DNA from: Leishmania martiniquensis
Taxonomy: Eukaryota > Euglenozoa > Kinetoplastea > Trypanosomatida > Trypanosomatidae
Reading direction: 5' to 3'
Length of the DNA: 64,000 nt
Assembly: GCF_017916325.1 (NCBI RefSeq)
Contig: NC_090168.1
Span: forward strand, 1,445,143-1,509,142
Below the pieces are notes generated by a model. That model made no database searches. It was not told the DNA's origin and saw nothing but the letters and a program-made list of their open reading frames with translations. Positions 10,940 through 22,191 of the stretch are shown here, piece after piece (the stretch's first letter is position 1; each line of letters opens with the position of its first letter). Both the position numbers and the translations under genes were made by a program.

Positions 10940-11815
10940 ATGGCACTCAGGCTGCTGCATGCACGATGCGACAGCAAGGAATGCGCGCAGCCTACACAGG
11001 GCCGTTCTCCAGAGGACATGAAGCGCCGGGCCGGCAGGTGTGCAGAAGACATTGTTGCCAGCAGCTACGGGGCTTTCACTGCCGCAGGGCCCCCAGCTTT
11101 GATCCTTTGCCGCCATGCGCACCGGGGCGAATGCCGTGCCGGCATACACAAACATTATCAGGTTTTAATGGGCTCACTTTTGATCGGCTGCGACAGGACA
11201 GTCGCTTCTGGCACCACTTGCTCCTCGGTGATGCGGCTGGAGCAAAGACGCAGGGCGGCTGAACTGCTGGGACGGCTGATCGCGTGCCCATCGCTGGCGG
11301 CGCCGCAGGGCGTAGACCACGGGCGCGCCACGCCGATGATGGCGGCCGACGCGGTGCGCAGCGGATTTGTGAGCCTTTCCTGCCCTTTTTTCGTTCATAT
11401 GTTGGAGCTGCAGCCACGCGCTCACGCGGCTGACACGTCAGCCTTTGCTTCGGCCTGCTACACAAACTTCATCGAAAAGCTTGTGGGCGAATCGATCCGT
11501 GATCGGCGGGTACGAAGGGCGGCGGTGTGTGGAGGGAGTGCAACCGGCGTTACCGGGAGGGCGGGCCAGGCAGCTGGAGGGGCGGGGGGGCACTGCCGCA
11601 GTCTCCGTGGAGAGACGCACTGCACACACACACATTTGCGGTCGCGCAAACACGACGCACTCGATTTCTGCTCGCACGGACTCGGTTTAAGCGGCATGAG
11701 CACGGCGCAGATCGCCCTCGCCCTTTTTTTCACTTCTCGCTCGTCGGCGAGGACGAAGGGGTGGCCGCGCACACATGGGGAGGAAGCGGCGGCAGCTGGT
11801 CGGAGTTGCTTTTAG
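10940..11815 (+). CDS. Uncertain 291-aa ORF, probably repeat-derived
   Basis: An ATG-started ORF of 291 codons lies in the GC-rich middle of the spacer. The central part (about residues 75-200) has a fairly protein-like composition, but the last third translates the dispersed repeat at 11571-11760, where the opposite strand shows the better conserved reading. There is no clear splice acceptor just upstream and no recognisable domain. It could be a decayed gene or retroposon relic; I doubt that it is a functional gene. Confidence 0.2.
   Translation: MALRLLHARCDSKECAQPTQGRSPEDMKRRAGRCAEDIVASSYGAFTAAGPPALILCRHAHRGECRAGIHKHYQVLMGSLLIGCDRTVASGTTCSSVMRLEQRRRAAELLGRLIACPSLAAPQGVDHGRATPMMAADAVRSGFVSLSCPFFVHMLELQPRAHAADTSAFASACYTNFIEKLVGESIRDRRVRRAAVCGGSATGVTGRAGQAAGGAGGHCRSLRGETHCTHTHLRSRKHDALDFCSHGLGLSGMSTAQIALALFFTSRSSARTKGWPRTHGEEAAAAGRSCF
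11571..11760. repeat. Dispersed repeat family 2, copy 1
   Basis: About 190 bases, from CTGGAGG through GGCGAGGAC, match 21941-22191 with many substitutions. The shared core includes GCAGTCTCCGTGGA, GGCACTC/CGCACTC stretches, AAGCGGCATGA and TCGCCCTCGCCC. Read on the - strand, both copies give a related peptide containing ARxQM and LSTETAAVPP, which suggests a decayed coding piece. A degenerate retroposon (SIDER/DIRE-like) is likely, but this is inferred from the copy number and placement in a 3' UTR. Confidence 0.65.
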
Positions 11816-13483
11816 TCGTGTGCGTGTGAATATCTGGCTCATTTTCTTCCCGGCCTCTCCACTCTGCGTGAGTGGATGCACAGCAGCCGCGAACGCTTGC
11901 TCTTTTCCAGGATATCGACTGGCGCTTCCTCGACAACAGCATTTCAGAAACGGCGTCGCTTCTTCCACTACTGCTGCTAGCCTCTTACTCTGTCGAAGGC
12001 TCCGTTGCCGCCCAAGCGAAGAATCACCTCCCGCTCTTTGTGTGTCTCTCTTTCTGTTTGTGCGGGTGTCGATGGAAGGGTTGGATCTCCTCTTTGGCGT
12101 GGGCCCTTCACATTGTCATCGTCCCCTGCGAGAAGCTTTCTAAGCTCCTATTTCTTTGTTGTCCAAATGTCTTTCTCTCCCCCTCCCCCTCATCTCTTTC
12201 GCTGTGAGCCGGTGCACTCTCGTGTGTGCGCGCGTCTCTGCGTCTGGGGTGATTCCTGCTACTGCTATGGGGTATGGGCGCTGCGGTCTGGCCATTCACC
12301 AGCGCTGGTTTCGCGTTCTCCTTTGGTGCACCTTCTTCAAGGCCTAACACCTCATCCAACCCTCTCTGCGCCTCTCTTTTCTGGTGGCTTGCGAGCGTGC
12401 GAGGGAGGCAAGAGGGCGAGAGAAGGTGGACAGAGAGAATTGGAAAGCGTGCGGTATACCTGAGCTGGGGAGCTGCGTAGACAGGGAGAGCCTTCAGAGG
12501 ACGCATTTACTTCAGTCTTCTCGCTCCATCTCACATCTCGCATGCAGCCCTCCGCCTTCTCGCTCATGCGAGCGTATCCGTTTGTTTTGTCTTCCTTCGC
12601 GTCTGCACGACCCTCCCTATCGGGGGTCACGCGCTCATGAATACACGCCGGGCTTGATGTCTCAGCAGACACTTCTGAAGTAAAGGAAGGAGTCGAGGAC
12701 GAGTGCGCCAAAGCGCCCGACTCGATGCTCTGCCTCGCTTTCCCGTGTTCATATTACCTCAGCCTAAGAACGCCGTAGAGAGCATCAACACGAGACGCCA
12801 GTGCAATTAGAAGGGGGCGGGGAGAAAAAGGCCGTTTGTGGCTCACCCTCGCTTGTTTTTTTTTAAGCGGAAGCGAATCTTTGGCTGCTCGCACCCCCGC
12901 CTCCCTCCCTCGCTCTCTCTCTCTCACGCTTCCCAGCCGTCTGCCCCACGCCACCTCAGTTGCAAGTCTGTGTGTGCTTGTGTGTGTGTGTGTCTGCCTA
13001 CGAGACGAAGGGGGTAGCAAGAAAAGGAGCTTCTGTGGAAATGCCGCTCTCCCTATGCTTCTTCACCGGGCACCTTCGCCCCTTCCATATCCCCCCACCC
13101 TTTCCCTCTGTATGATTCTGTGCGTCTTGCCATGTCGTGTCTTCTTGTCTCAAACGGTCACTGCACCACTTTCATCACCGCCTACGTGGAATGGCGATCA
13201 GTTCCGCGCAGATTTCTCTTTTCGGCTTCTCTGTCACCGCCGTCGTCGTTCTCGCGGCGATTGCTCGTTTTTTTCTCTTTCTCCATATCTCTTCCATCTG
13301 TTCATGCGCGACGCGTCTTCTTACCGTTAAACTGCACTCGCACCCACAAATCGTCCGACACCCACGCCATCTTCCTCTCGCGCTCTCAGCACTTGCTTCC
13401 CCCACCCCGCCCCCGTGTGCTCCTTCCTTTCTGATAGCCGACGCGGTGCGTGCCTCTCTGCTTGTGGGTCTGTGTGCTGGGGC

Positions 13484-13522
13484 CCTCTTTCCTTGCGTCC
13501 CCTGTGACTGGCCGCCTGTTAG
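13484..13522 (+). promoter_or_regulatory. Candidate spliced-leader acceptor for the gene at 13574
   Basis: A C/T-rich stretch (CCCTCTTTCCTTGCGTCCCC) precedes AG at 13521-13522, 52 bases before the first in-frame ATG. A second AG occurs at about 13557. Actual use is inferred. Confidence 0.4.
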
Positions 13523-13573
13523 CATCCGCTCTTTGAGTTCTGTGTCCACGTGGCCCAGGCCCACCCGAGAGCG

Positions 13574-16500
13574 ATGCAGCCGTTTCCAGCGACGCTGTCC
13601 AGGAATCCAGCGCCCGCCATGAGCTCGGCGATGGCAGTTGGTGTGCCAACAGCAACGCAGGATGCGCCGATCCCGCTTCAGCCCCAGCAGCAACGGATGT
13701 CGATGACTCAGGGCCAAGGGGCGGGCCAGAACCCCTCAGGCGTACAGGCCGGGTGTCCGCCAAATAATTGGTGGGGCCCGCAGCCGGCAGAGCGGGCCAG
13801 CTACGACGCCAACTTGAACAAGGCCACCTACGCAAAGCGTGTGCGCCTGGGCGAGGAGTTCAAATGCGCCCCCCCGGACGGGGTGCAGCACGCGGAGAAG
13901 CCGCTACGGAGTGCCACCGACCCGCTGCGAGTGAACAGCAACCTCCCGAGTGATTGCCCCATGCTCCCTCGCGCGATGGGCGATCAGGCGCGCTACACCT
14001 TCAACGCTGACCACGGCTCCTTCGCGCACGACGCGTACCGTAGCGGCTCCTACCGCGCCGGCTCCTTTCATGGCTGCATGCCAAGCTCGATGATGATGGG
14101 CCGTATGGGATCTATGTTTGGCATGGGCGGCGCGACAGGGCCAATGTACGGGATGGGCAGCATGTGCGGCATGAACATCTCCCGTCCCGCTTCGCTATTC
14201 GAGAGCATGTACGGCAGCCAGTATGGCATGGGACCAATGGGGTCCATGTATGGCATGGGTGGCCCGATAAGTTGCATGGGATCCATGTACAGCATGGGGA
14301 TGCCTATGAGATCCGTAATGGGCCCGATAGGTGTGCTAGGCGGTCTGATGGGGTCGATGTATGGCATGCATCCTGGCAGCCACTTTGGTCCTAACGGCTT
14401 CGGCAGCGCCTACAGCGGTAACTTCCAGAACGACATGTGCGGCTCGCTGCACAACGTCACCAGCCACTACGGTGCGCCCGCCGCCGGCAGCGACTACCAC
14501 CTACAGTGCGGCAAGGGCCTCACCGGCGTAAATGGCGAGGGCGATGCCACGGACCTCAATGGTGTCACCATCAAAGACGCATCCTTCCCAGGTCCTAAGG
14601 GGCAGCCGGTAGCTGTGCTCGGCGAGGCTGCCTCTGCGGGAGCGCCGCAGCAGGTTCCCGCAGAGACGAACCAGAGCCTCGGTGCGGCGCCTCCGACGGC
14701 CACGCCGGTCGGTCGTACGGAGGGAAAGAGCAGCGAGCGCAAGAACGGTGTGGCATGCCTGCTGGTCATTTCTGCTGCCGCGAACCCGTCGGCACCGGTA
14801 ATGCTGTCAAGCGACCCTCCAACAGCAATGGCCGCGGATGAGGTGCTGCGCGCGGGCCCCGACGCGCACGCAGCCGCTATCGAGGTGAAGCGCCACCCAC
14901 ACTGCCGCGGAATATGCAGCAGCGTTAGCGTGGGCCACAACACGGCGCTGCTGCTCTCGACGGACGGCACAAAGGAGTCCCGCTTGATGGCGGCGGAGGT
15001 GGTGAAGGAGGTGCTGGCTGAAGCGCTCTCAGAAACGGCGAAGGCGGCTGCCAGCCACGGCGAGCTGGGCTACTATGACGCTCGTGTGTCAGCCTGCGCG
15101 CTGCACAGCCCTACAGAGGCGATCGACTGTATAGAGGGCGGCGCTCTCAAGAACCTTGAAATCGGCTCTCACCCGGTGTTTGGCCCCGCCTTCATCAACG
15201 TTGGCACCATCACGGTGCGCAACTTGGTGACACAAATGCCCGAGGTCAATGCAGCTATCGCTGCTACGTGCGCTACATCTGAGGCTAAGGTGGTGGCCAT
15301 CGAGGCGGTTGTGAAGCAGACGCGGCCGTCGCAGAAAGGGGACAGCCCGACGGACGTGCTGCTTTCCTCGATTCTCTTTCTCATCAGCAACGTGACGGCG
15401 GGCCCGCAGTCCTTCTTCGAAGCACTTCGCAACGACGCAAACGTGCTGCCGGCCCTCATCAAAGGCTGCATTGGCGGCGCATGCCGCACCCTTGCGGTGC
15501 TCTGCTTGCCCAGCTGCGTGGACCCTTCCGCCTTCAAGGAGGCAATGGCATCCCTCAACGCAATCCGAAGCATCGCGAATGCGCCCCCCCGTAGCGGCAA
15601 CCTCGCTCGTTTTATCGCCTTCGCTGCTGGCGAGAGTGATAGGCTTCGGCAGAAGCCGGACGTGGACCCAGCGGTTCTAGATAAGGTGGATGCGATGCTG
15701 GCGGATGGGCGCATCATGTTGCAGAACCCACGCAGTACTGTGCCAGTCGCGTACCCTAACTCGTTGCAGCGTTCCCTGAGCCGCGCACTGAACACGCCAC
15801 AGCTGTCGTCGCGCGACATCAACGCGCATGCGACAGAGAGGGGCCGCGATGCGTTCAATCCGATTCGCGTGACCGTCGTCGCGAGCCCGCTGGCCAACAA
15901 TAATCTTCCGCCAACCTTCAGCATTGGCGCGGACGGCAAGTCTATTGTGGACTCCGCGAGTGGGACCATGGCGTCTGCGGTAGAGTTGGTGACGCGTGCG
16001 CCGGAGGACTGGCACAGCACGACGTCTGGGCAGGTAAGCGAAGTGCAGACACTGTTCCAGAACGGCAGCAATACTGCCATCGTCGGAACGGTCTCGCCCA
16101 ATGAGGTGAACATCCTTAGCAAGCAGCCGCTGTGGCTGGCTTACAAGCGCATGGTCTCTTCCCTCCTCAGCGTCGCCACACAGAAGTACAACTCTGCCGA
16201 GGTAAGCCTCAGCGTCACGCTTGTCGGCAGCAACGAAGTGCTCGCAGATCTTTTATCGGGCATAGACTTGGCCGCCCCAGCGGCGCTGACCCCGCAGAAG
16301 CTCTCCGTGGCGTACTCGCCACTCTTCGGCCCTACCGTGTACAAGGCGACGATTATCAAGCAGCCCACGGCACTTCAGCTCGAATCCACCATTAACAGTG
16401 CCCTCTACCACGTCCCGGCGATAATGAAACAGCATCCGAACAAAAGGACCGTCATCGTTGCGTCGGCCGTCATGAAGGGTGTGACAGCTACGGATGTGTA

Positions 16501-17194
16501 CACAAGCTCGATGCTGGCTGCCAGTGCCATGGACCCGACCGTCTTCATCGACATCCTCGACAAGAAGCCGAATGTTCCACATGAGCTTTTTGAGTACGCT
16601 TTCGGCGGTCCGTGCTGCACCTTGTTCCTGGCTGATATCATTCAGGGCGACACGAACGTGGGAGAGGTGATCGAACTCATGAACCGCCTCAACGCGACTC
16701 AGAACCGCAGCGTTCGGACGTGCAGCGTGAAGAAGTTTATTGCCTTTGCCGAGGAGAGTCTGAAAAAGGCGGACGCTAAGGCAGCCGCTGCCAAGTCGGA
16801 GACTGAGAAGGAAATCGTCCTCCGAAGCAAGAAGAGCATGGAAGTGTTCCACGCCGAGTACAAGACCCTCATCGAGGATCCCGAACACCACGACCCCAAG
16901 ACGTACCGTCGCAGCGGCGGGGGCATCGGCTCGTCGGGCTCCGGTGCCGCAGCTGCGCCCTCAATCACCCCTTTTACGAGCAAGCTGCGCACCCTCGCGA
17001 CACCGAGTACCGGCGGGATGCCGGCCGGCAAGTCTATGAGGCTGGCCGACTGCGACACGGAGAAGAGCAGCGAGCCAAGCAGGAAGACTGACGATGCCAA
17101 GTCGTCTGGTAGCCGCCGCAGCTCCGGCTCGAAGCCGCGCACGTCTTCTTCTCACAAGCGCCATCACAGGCCGTCCAAGGTGTCGCAGAGCTGA
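13574..17194 (+). CDS. Pseudokinesin 2: two tandem degenerate kinesin-like domains after a Gly/Met-rich region
   Basis: This encodes 1206 residues from the first ATG; the frame is open to a GTG at 13550. Residues about 172-282 are an irregular Gly/Met/Ser/Tyr repeat built on MGSMYGMG. Two kinesin-like domains follow. Domain A (about 392-690) has GHNTALLLSTDGTKES (from 454) at the P-loop position, PVFGPAFINVGTITV, DVLLSSILFLIS for the switch II strand, and IGGACRTLAVL (about 633) with a kinesin-like 'LNAIRSIAN' helix, ending in FIAFAAGES. Domain B (about 764-1090) repeats the order: GSNTAIVGTVSPNE (from 831), SPLFGPTVYKATII, DVYTSSMLAASA, FGGPCCTLFLA (from 1010) and FIAFAEES. Neither has GKT, SSRSH or DLAGSE, so ATP hydrolysis is not expected. 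The C-terminal 100 residues are Ser/Lys/Arg-rich. Function is unknown; a structural cytoskeletal role is inferred from the fold. Confidence 0.87.
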   Translation: MQPFPATLSRNPAPAMSSAMAVGVPTATQDAPIPLQPQQQRMSMTQGQGAGQNPSGVQAGCPPNNWWGPQPAERASYDANLNKATYAKRVRLGEEFKCAPPDGVQHAEKPLRSATDPLRVNSNLPSDCPMLPRAMGDQARYTFNADHGSFAHDAYRSGSYRAGSFHGCMPSSMMMGRMGSMFGMGGATGPMYGMGSMCGMNISRPASLFESMYGSQYGMGPMGSMYGMGGPISCMGSMYSMGMPMRSVMGPIGVLGGLMGSMYGMHPGSHFGPNGFGSAYSGNFQNDMCGSLHNVTSHYGAPAAGSDYHLQCGKGLTGVNGEGDATDLNGVTIKDASFPGPKGQPVAVLGEAASAGAPQQVPAETNQSLGAAPPTATPVGRTEGKSSERKNGVACLLVISAAANPSAPVMLSSDPPTAMAADEVLRAGPDAHAAAIEVKRHPHCRGICSSVSVGHNTALLLSTDGTKESRLMAAEVVKEVLAEALSETAKAAASHGELGYYDARVSACALHSPTEAIDCIEGGALKNLEIGSHPVFGPAFINVGTITVRNLVTQMPEVNAAIAATCATSEAKVVAIEAVVKQTRPSQKGDSPTDVLLSSILFLISNVTAGPQSFFEALRNDANVLPALIKGCIGGACRTLAVLCLPSCVDPSAFKEAMASLNAIRSIANAPPRSGNLARFIAFAAGESDRLRQKPDVDPAVLDKVDAMLADGRIMLQNPRSTVPVAYPNSLQRSLSRALNTPQLSSRDINAHATERGRDAFNPIRVTVVASPLANNNLPPTFSIGADGKSIVDSASGTMASAVELVTRAPEDWHSTTSGQVSEVQTLFQNGSNTAIVGTVSPNEVNILSKQPLWLAYKRMVSSLLSVATQKYNSAEVSLSVTLVGSNEVLADLLSGIDLAAPAALTPQKLSVAYSPLFGPTVYKATIIKQPTALQLESTINSALYHVPAIMKQHPNKRTVIVASAVMKGVTATDVYTSSMLAASAMDPTVFIDILDKKPNVPHELFEYAFGGPCCTLFLADIIQGDTNVGEVIELMNRLNATQNRSVRTCSVKKFIAFAEESLKKADAKAAAAKSETEKEIVLRSKKSMEVFHAEYKTLIEDPEHHDPKTYRRSGGGIGSSGSGAAAAPSITPFTSKLRTLATPSTGGMPAGKSMRLADCDTEKSSEPSRKTDDAKSSGSRRSSGSKPRTSSSHKRHHRPSKVSQS

Positions 17195-17846
17195 TCATCT
17201 CAGTCGTGCAGGTGACTAAGTTCAAGTCTCCTTCGGTGAATCGTACAAGAGGGCAGAGAACACCCAAGAGCGATGCAGGCGTGAGTACATGTATCGATGC
17301 ACGGCTGTACTCGTCTGAGCCGTGCTTTGAACTGCCCGATTACCTCTTCCCCCCACCTCTCCCCTTCTCCCTCTCTCTCTCGATCGCGCTTCATGGTCGA
17401 CTCCTCTTCTCTTTTTCACCACTCTCTTTTGTTGTTGCTTTTCCGTCTGTTTACCCCCCCCCTGTCTTTGTGCTCTCTTCGTGTGAGTGTGTGGTTCAGT
17501 GTTGGCGGAGGTGCTTCTGCAGACCGGACGTTGTTATAGACGTCTCCCTTACCCCCAGCTCAGCTCATGTGCTCGTGTGCTCCTCTCCCCCTCCCACCTC
17601 TCCCTCTTTGCAGCTTGGACGCGCACGCACCGCAGAAAGCGTTCTGTGAGCATTTTCTCCTCGTTCTTCAGTCGCTTTCGATTCATCCCTCAAACCTCAT
17701 TTTGTTGTTAGAAGGCACAGCGCCGTCGCCATGGCACAGTTTCCTTGGATCGCTCTCGGTTGGTGTGCGTCCTCCAACTTGACATCGAGGGCGCGCCATG
17801 GTGCGAAGAAGATCGTCTACCCTCATGTTCTCGTCTTTGTTTTTCT

Positions 17847-17865
17847 GATATATATATATATATAT
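17847..17865. repeat. TA dinucleotide microsatellite
   Basis: An alternating TA tract of about 19 bases in the 3' flank of pseudokinesin 2. Confidence 0.85.
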
Positions 17866-18968
17866 CGTTCGCCTGTGAGCGCCTGTCAGACACCGATGCC
17901 GTCCTTTCGCTCTCGTCTTCTTACAGGCCGATTGTGAATGCAGGCAGAAAGGGATGATGTACGTGTGGGCGCAGACGTGCGCATGAGCATCAACCTGCGT
18001 GTCACGATTGCACGGAGAGGAGCGTTCGATCGGCTGCCTCTGCACTGCCTCACCGGGTGCAGGTGGAATGTTTTCTCTCTGGCACTGCCGGCTCTAGGTT
18101 TTTGCTGAATAGGTTCGTATGGTCTCGTTCCCATCTCATTATATCGCTCATCCGCTTCTCTTGGCGCACTCACGGCAGCCGCACGTCTTTTACTGAAGGT
18201 TTTGTGCAGCGCTGCCTCCCCTTTGCTCTCAGGTGCCCGTCTCTGCATTAGTTCGCGCCAGTGAACGTATCTCTCTCTTTCTCTCTCTCTGTGTGTGTAG
18301 GCCTTCACCTTCTGGTTGCCTAATCTTTGCTGTTTATGTGCATTCTTTTTCTCTTCTCACCTCTTCGGCTGATGTGGTCAGGGTTCGTTTCTACTGCGTG
18401 CTGCTCTCCTTCTCATCGCTCGCGTTCACCTCGCATGGTTTTCTGGTTGCCAACGCTCTCTCTATCCTCCTCCGTCTTCGGCCCCTTTTTCCCTCTCTTC
18501 TCGTTTCTGTGCACTTCCCACCACGACAGACCGAGACGGAGCCGAGAAAGCAGCAGACACATTCACACACACATACATACGCGCACACCAAGTGCGACAC
18601 ACATGGACGTACTCGCAAACCTGAATGCAAGAGGGGAAGACAAAGCATTCGCCGAGATGGCATCGCCATCGTCGCCTTCGTTCCCCTCGGTTTCGCTACT
18701 ACGATGGCCACACGCGACTCGGGCCGTGCAGCGAAACGCCGCCGCCCTTTGCCTTTCGTACGTCTGCTACCTCTGCTCTACTGTTGGCGGCGATACTGTT
18801 GCATCGGTATCTGCTATTTCTGTTTCTTTTACCTCTTTTTTTTATTGCTTCTTGCATGTCTGTGTGTGTGTGTACGTGCTCATCTCCTCCCTTTCGCATT
18901 TTTTCTTTCCTTCACGTCCGTGATGGAGGGTGGGCTGTGGCGCACTCCCTTCACACATGCGCGTTTGT

Positions 18969-18988
18969 TTGTGTGTGTGTGTGTGTGT
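18969..18988. repeat. GT dinucleotide microsatellite
   Basis: About ten GT units on the + strand. Similar GT runs occur at 12979-12993, 22655-22681 and 32517-32536, as is common in Leishmania spacers. Confidence 0.85.
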
Positions 18989-21940
18989 CGCACGTTGGTG
19001 CTGTATTTTGTTAGTAGTTGCTGCTGCCATCGTTACCATCGTGTTCCGCGACTCTTCTTAAGCGTGCATACGAGCCCTCTCTCTCGATGCCATGTTTTCC
19101 TCGACCGCCTTTGCTCGTCATCCCTTCTCACACGCTCGTCCGCGCTTCTCTCTTTCGCCTTCTCTAGCCAACAGGTGCAGTTTGGAACGTCGAGGACGTG
19201 TGTGCGCCTTGCCACGTGTGTTAGCGCTCCTGTGTGTGTGTGTGAGGGCGCATCCGTAGTCGAGGCCTCCCTCCTTCTCCCCGTGCCGCCAACGTCGCCC
19301 CCTTTCTCATGCATGATCGCCCTTCTCGACGTACACCAATCCCTAGGCACGCATAAGTGCTTCGATTTTCTCTCCCCTCACCGTGCGCTTCCATTGGTTC
19401 AACGACTGATTCGCGCACGCCCTCCTCTTGGGGCGTCTTTCTTTCGCACCGAAGGGAGACTCATGCCCTCTTCGTGCCCTTCCCCTTCTCCTTTCCCATA
19501 CCCTTCATGATTTGAATGTGCGCATGCATGTGTAGAGTCCCTCGTTTGCTGCTTCTGTTTCCCTCCCCCTCCACCCCTTCGGTTCTTTATTTGGGTGCGT
19601 TATATGATTTTCCGTTTCTCATTGACTAGACCGCTGTTTTATTACCGTGACGGTGTCTGTTGATGGCTGCGGCCGGCCATCACTCTTGCATGTGAAAAAA
19701 GTAAGGCGCCCGCGCCCCTTCGTATTGTCCTCTCTCTTCCTCTCTCTCGTAATTCTTTTCTTTCTTGAGGTCGTTTGATGGGTTGTGCATGTCCATGTGA
19801 ACAGTCCGTTTCTCCTCCGATCTCGCGCGCCCACCCTCGCCATGGATTCCGCCGTTCTCTCACGCTCTCTTCTCCCCTCGTGTCGGTTCCCGCTCCACCC
19901 TCTGCCCCCCCCCTCCTCCCTCTGCTCCCTCTCTCTCTAGGAAGGGAGTGGAAGGCTCGAGAGAGTGGAATGGGACACGCTGAGTGGTTCGTGGTCGGCA
20001 GCGGAGGTGAAAAAAAGAGGAGAGGGGGTGGGTGGGGAAGGGGAACTGTAGAGGAGAGCAACGTCAGAGCGCGTTGACGTTTCACACAGGCACTTGGAAG
20101 CTCTGGTGCCATGAATGTTTCGCGCTTCTCCGTCATCCACCGGGGGATATATTCCTTTCACCAATGCATCTCACTATGTGCGATCCATTATGATGAATAC
20201 CACCAAGACTACCCTCTCTTTCCCGTTTACAGGTCGAATGCCTGCAGAAATTCATGCACACAGAGATGCCGACACAGGCGCGCTCACAGAGGTGCGAGCC
20301 TGCCATCGCTCGTTGTGCGACCAGTGCCAGCATCACGATGGCCGAAATCTGTTTCTTCGGTGCTTTGCATCCACAGGTACGCGTACGTTTTACGGGCTCA
20401 GATGCGGCTCCTTAAACACTGGTTCCTTGTGCGAGCCGCAATCGATGGGTGTGAGGTGCCTCTGTTTTCATATGTGGCGGACGTTTTTGTTGCTGTCGCC
20501 ACCTATTGGGCCTATGGCAGGCGGCTGCTTTGTCACTTGTGCCTCTCCGCGACGATTATTATGTGATCTGTAAGGACAGTTTGTGTGCTCTCCGTGCAGT
20601 TAGTCAAGCACTGATGCGTCTCTGCTCTTTCCTCCGCCGAGCTCAGCCGCTCCTTTTTCCCGTTTCAGCGGTTCAGAGGGACGCCACACCGGCCTGCACT
20701 TTTTGCTTCATGTGCTTGACGAGTCCCAATGCGCCTGTGCGCATGCCTAGGTTGCCGTGATCATCGCATGGATGACTTGATGTGCTCTCTCGTCACCTGT
20801 TGCCCCTCGCACTGCGCTGCCTCTGCTTGTGTGCCTAAGCGTCGCTGCGGTGAGATGGCGCATATGTGCCTCCTTTGTTTCTTTTCTGTTGTCCTAATGC
20901 CATTTCTTCTCTGAGTTTTCGATTCTCCTGTTAGCCCCTCCCTCCCCCCTCGCACACACACGCACACACAGACAAACAGGCGCATAGCATATCTTCTTTC
21001 CAAGACGTTCACGAGTGCCCACGAGCCGCAAAATAGGAAGATGCACAGCTTCAAGAGTGACCTGTTGGCATAGAAGAGGAGGACACGCACTGGCGCTCAT
21101 CTTCTCTTGGGCGGGTGCGGAAAATCGCCCGTGTGAGGCGACCATGAAATCATATTATTCGCTGACGCTTCTTTCACCACCAGAACAACTTCGCCGTCCC
21201 CTTCCTCTTCCCTTCGTGTGGCTGATTTTTTCTTCGCATTGCACACGTGGCCGTTTGTGTTGCCTTCTTCACGTTTGATATGTAATCTTTCCCTCCTCTA
21301 TTTTTTTTCGTTCGGTGTTACCTCTTCCGTAGGCCCTCCTCCTTGCGCTCGCCGTTCTTTCCTTCGTTGCTCCTGATGGTCTGCGCTCGCTTCAAGCCAC
21401 GTCCCTTCCCCGTCGTCACTGTATGCATGTGAACCTAATCTCTGTGCCATTTTACTCCTTCCCTTTTATCTGTGATATCCTTTACTTCGGCGAGTCTATA
21501 CGTATCGGCAGCTCTATATATTTGCCAAGGCGCTTCTTGGGGGGGTGAGGGGGGGGTTGAGCGTGGGCGCTTGGCCCCCGGCATCGCCTCGTGCAAGTGC
21601 GCAGGCAACTCCACCAGACCCCGGCGGGAAAAAATGCACTTTTCTGCGACGGCCGTATTTGTGTGCGCATTTGCTCGTTGTGCCGCCCTTCTCTTGGGAT
21701 GTAATGGTATGACGGGCTCGGGGGTGAGGGGGCACTCTAGCGGCTTCTGGAGTGTCAAGTGCAGGTGAGATCTTGAGGCCACCTCTCACGGCGCCACTTA
21801 TCGCTCTTTCTTTTTCGTTGGCAAGCAACCGTAGTGACCCTCCGACACTCCCCCGCTATTCCCCCTGTGTGTGCACTCAGTGTTAGTCCCGCGAACCCAC
21901 TCACCCCTCGTGACCCCTCCCCCCAAGCGGTGGTGAATGA

Positions 21941-22191
21941 CGCTGGAGGAGTGGGTGGCACCGCAGCAGTCTCCGTGGAAAGACACGCTGCAGTCACGCG
22001 CATCTGCGATCGTGCAAGCAAGAGGCACTCAATTCCTGCCGGCACGGCCTCGGCGTAAGCGGCATGATCGCACATATGGCACTCCCAGAGGTGAAATCGA
22101 TCGAGATGAACGGGCGGGCCTGCGCATGAGTGTGGTAAAGCTCGCCCTCGCCCTTTTTCATCAATTTTCTCCCTCCTCGGCGAGGACGGAG
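21941..22191. repeat. Dispersed repeat family 2, copy 2
   Basis: Homologous to 11571-11760 but longer by about 60 bases: between the conserved GGCATGA (about 22061-22067) and a second GCATGA (about 22124-22129) there is a segment absent from copy 1. The flanks outside this block do not align between the copies. It lies in the 3' flank of pseudokinesin 2, while copy 1 lies in the 3' flank of pseudokinesin 1. Probably a degenerate retroposon. Confidence 0.65.

Larger units (their letters stand above)
9762..13573. other. Spacer between pseudokinesins 1 and 2
   Basis: This 3.8-kb spacer is C/T-rich at both ends. Its middle (about 10600-11800) is GC-rich without pyrimidine bias and contains a 291-codon ATG-started ORF and a dispersed repeat, both listed separately. 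The right third is again C/T-rich with GT runs, as expected of a region carrying polyadenylation and trans-splicing sites. No other gene is supported. Confidence 0.7.

Noticed and set aside
14089..14420. Direct repeats in DNA read as a possible minisatellite or CRISPR-like array
   Set aside because: The repetition is at the level of Gly/Met/Ser/Tyr codons inside a continuous reading frame, with irregular unit length.
18233..19510. A 425-codon open frame in the long spacer
   Set aside because: The composition (Cys/Phe/Leu/Ser/His from C/T and GT tracts) is that of spacer, with no domain.
20111..20573. Two overlapping ORFs of about 150 codons with ATGs four bases apart
   Set aside because: Neither frame shows protein-like sequence or codon bias; their overlap in different frames argues for chance.
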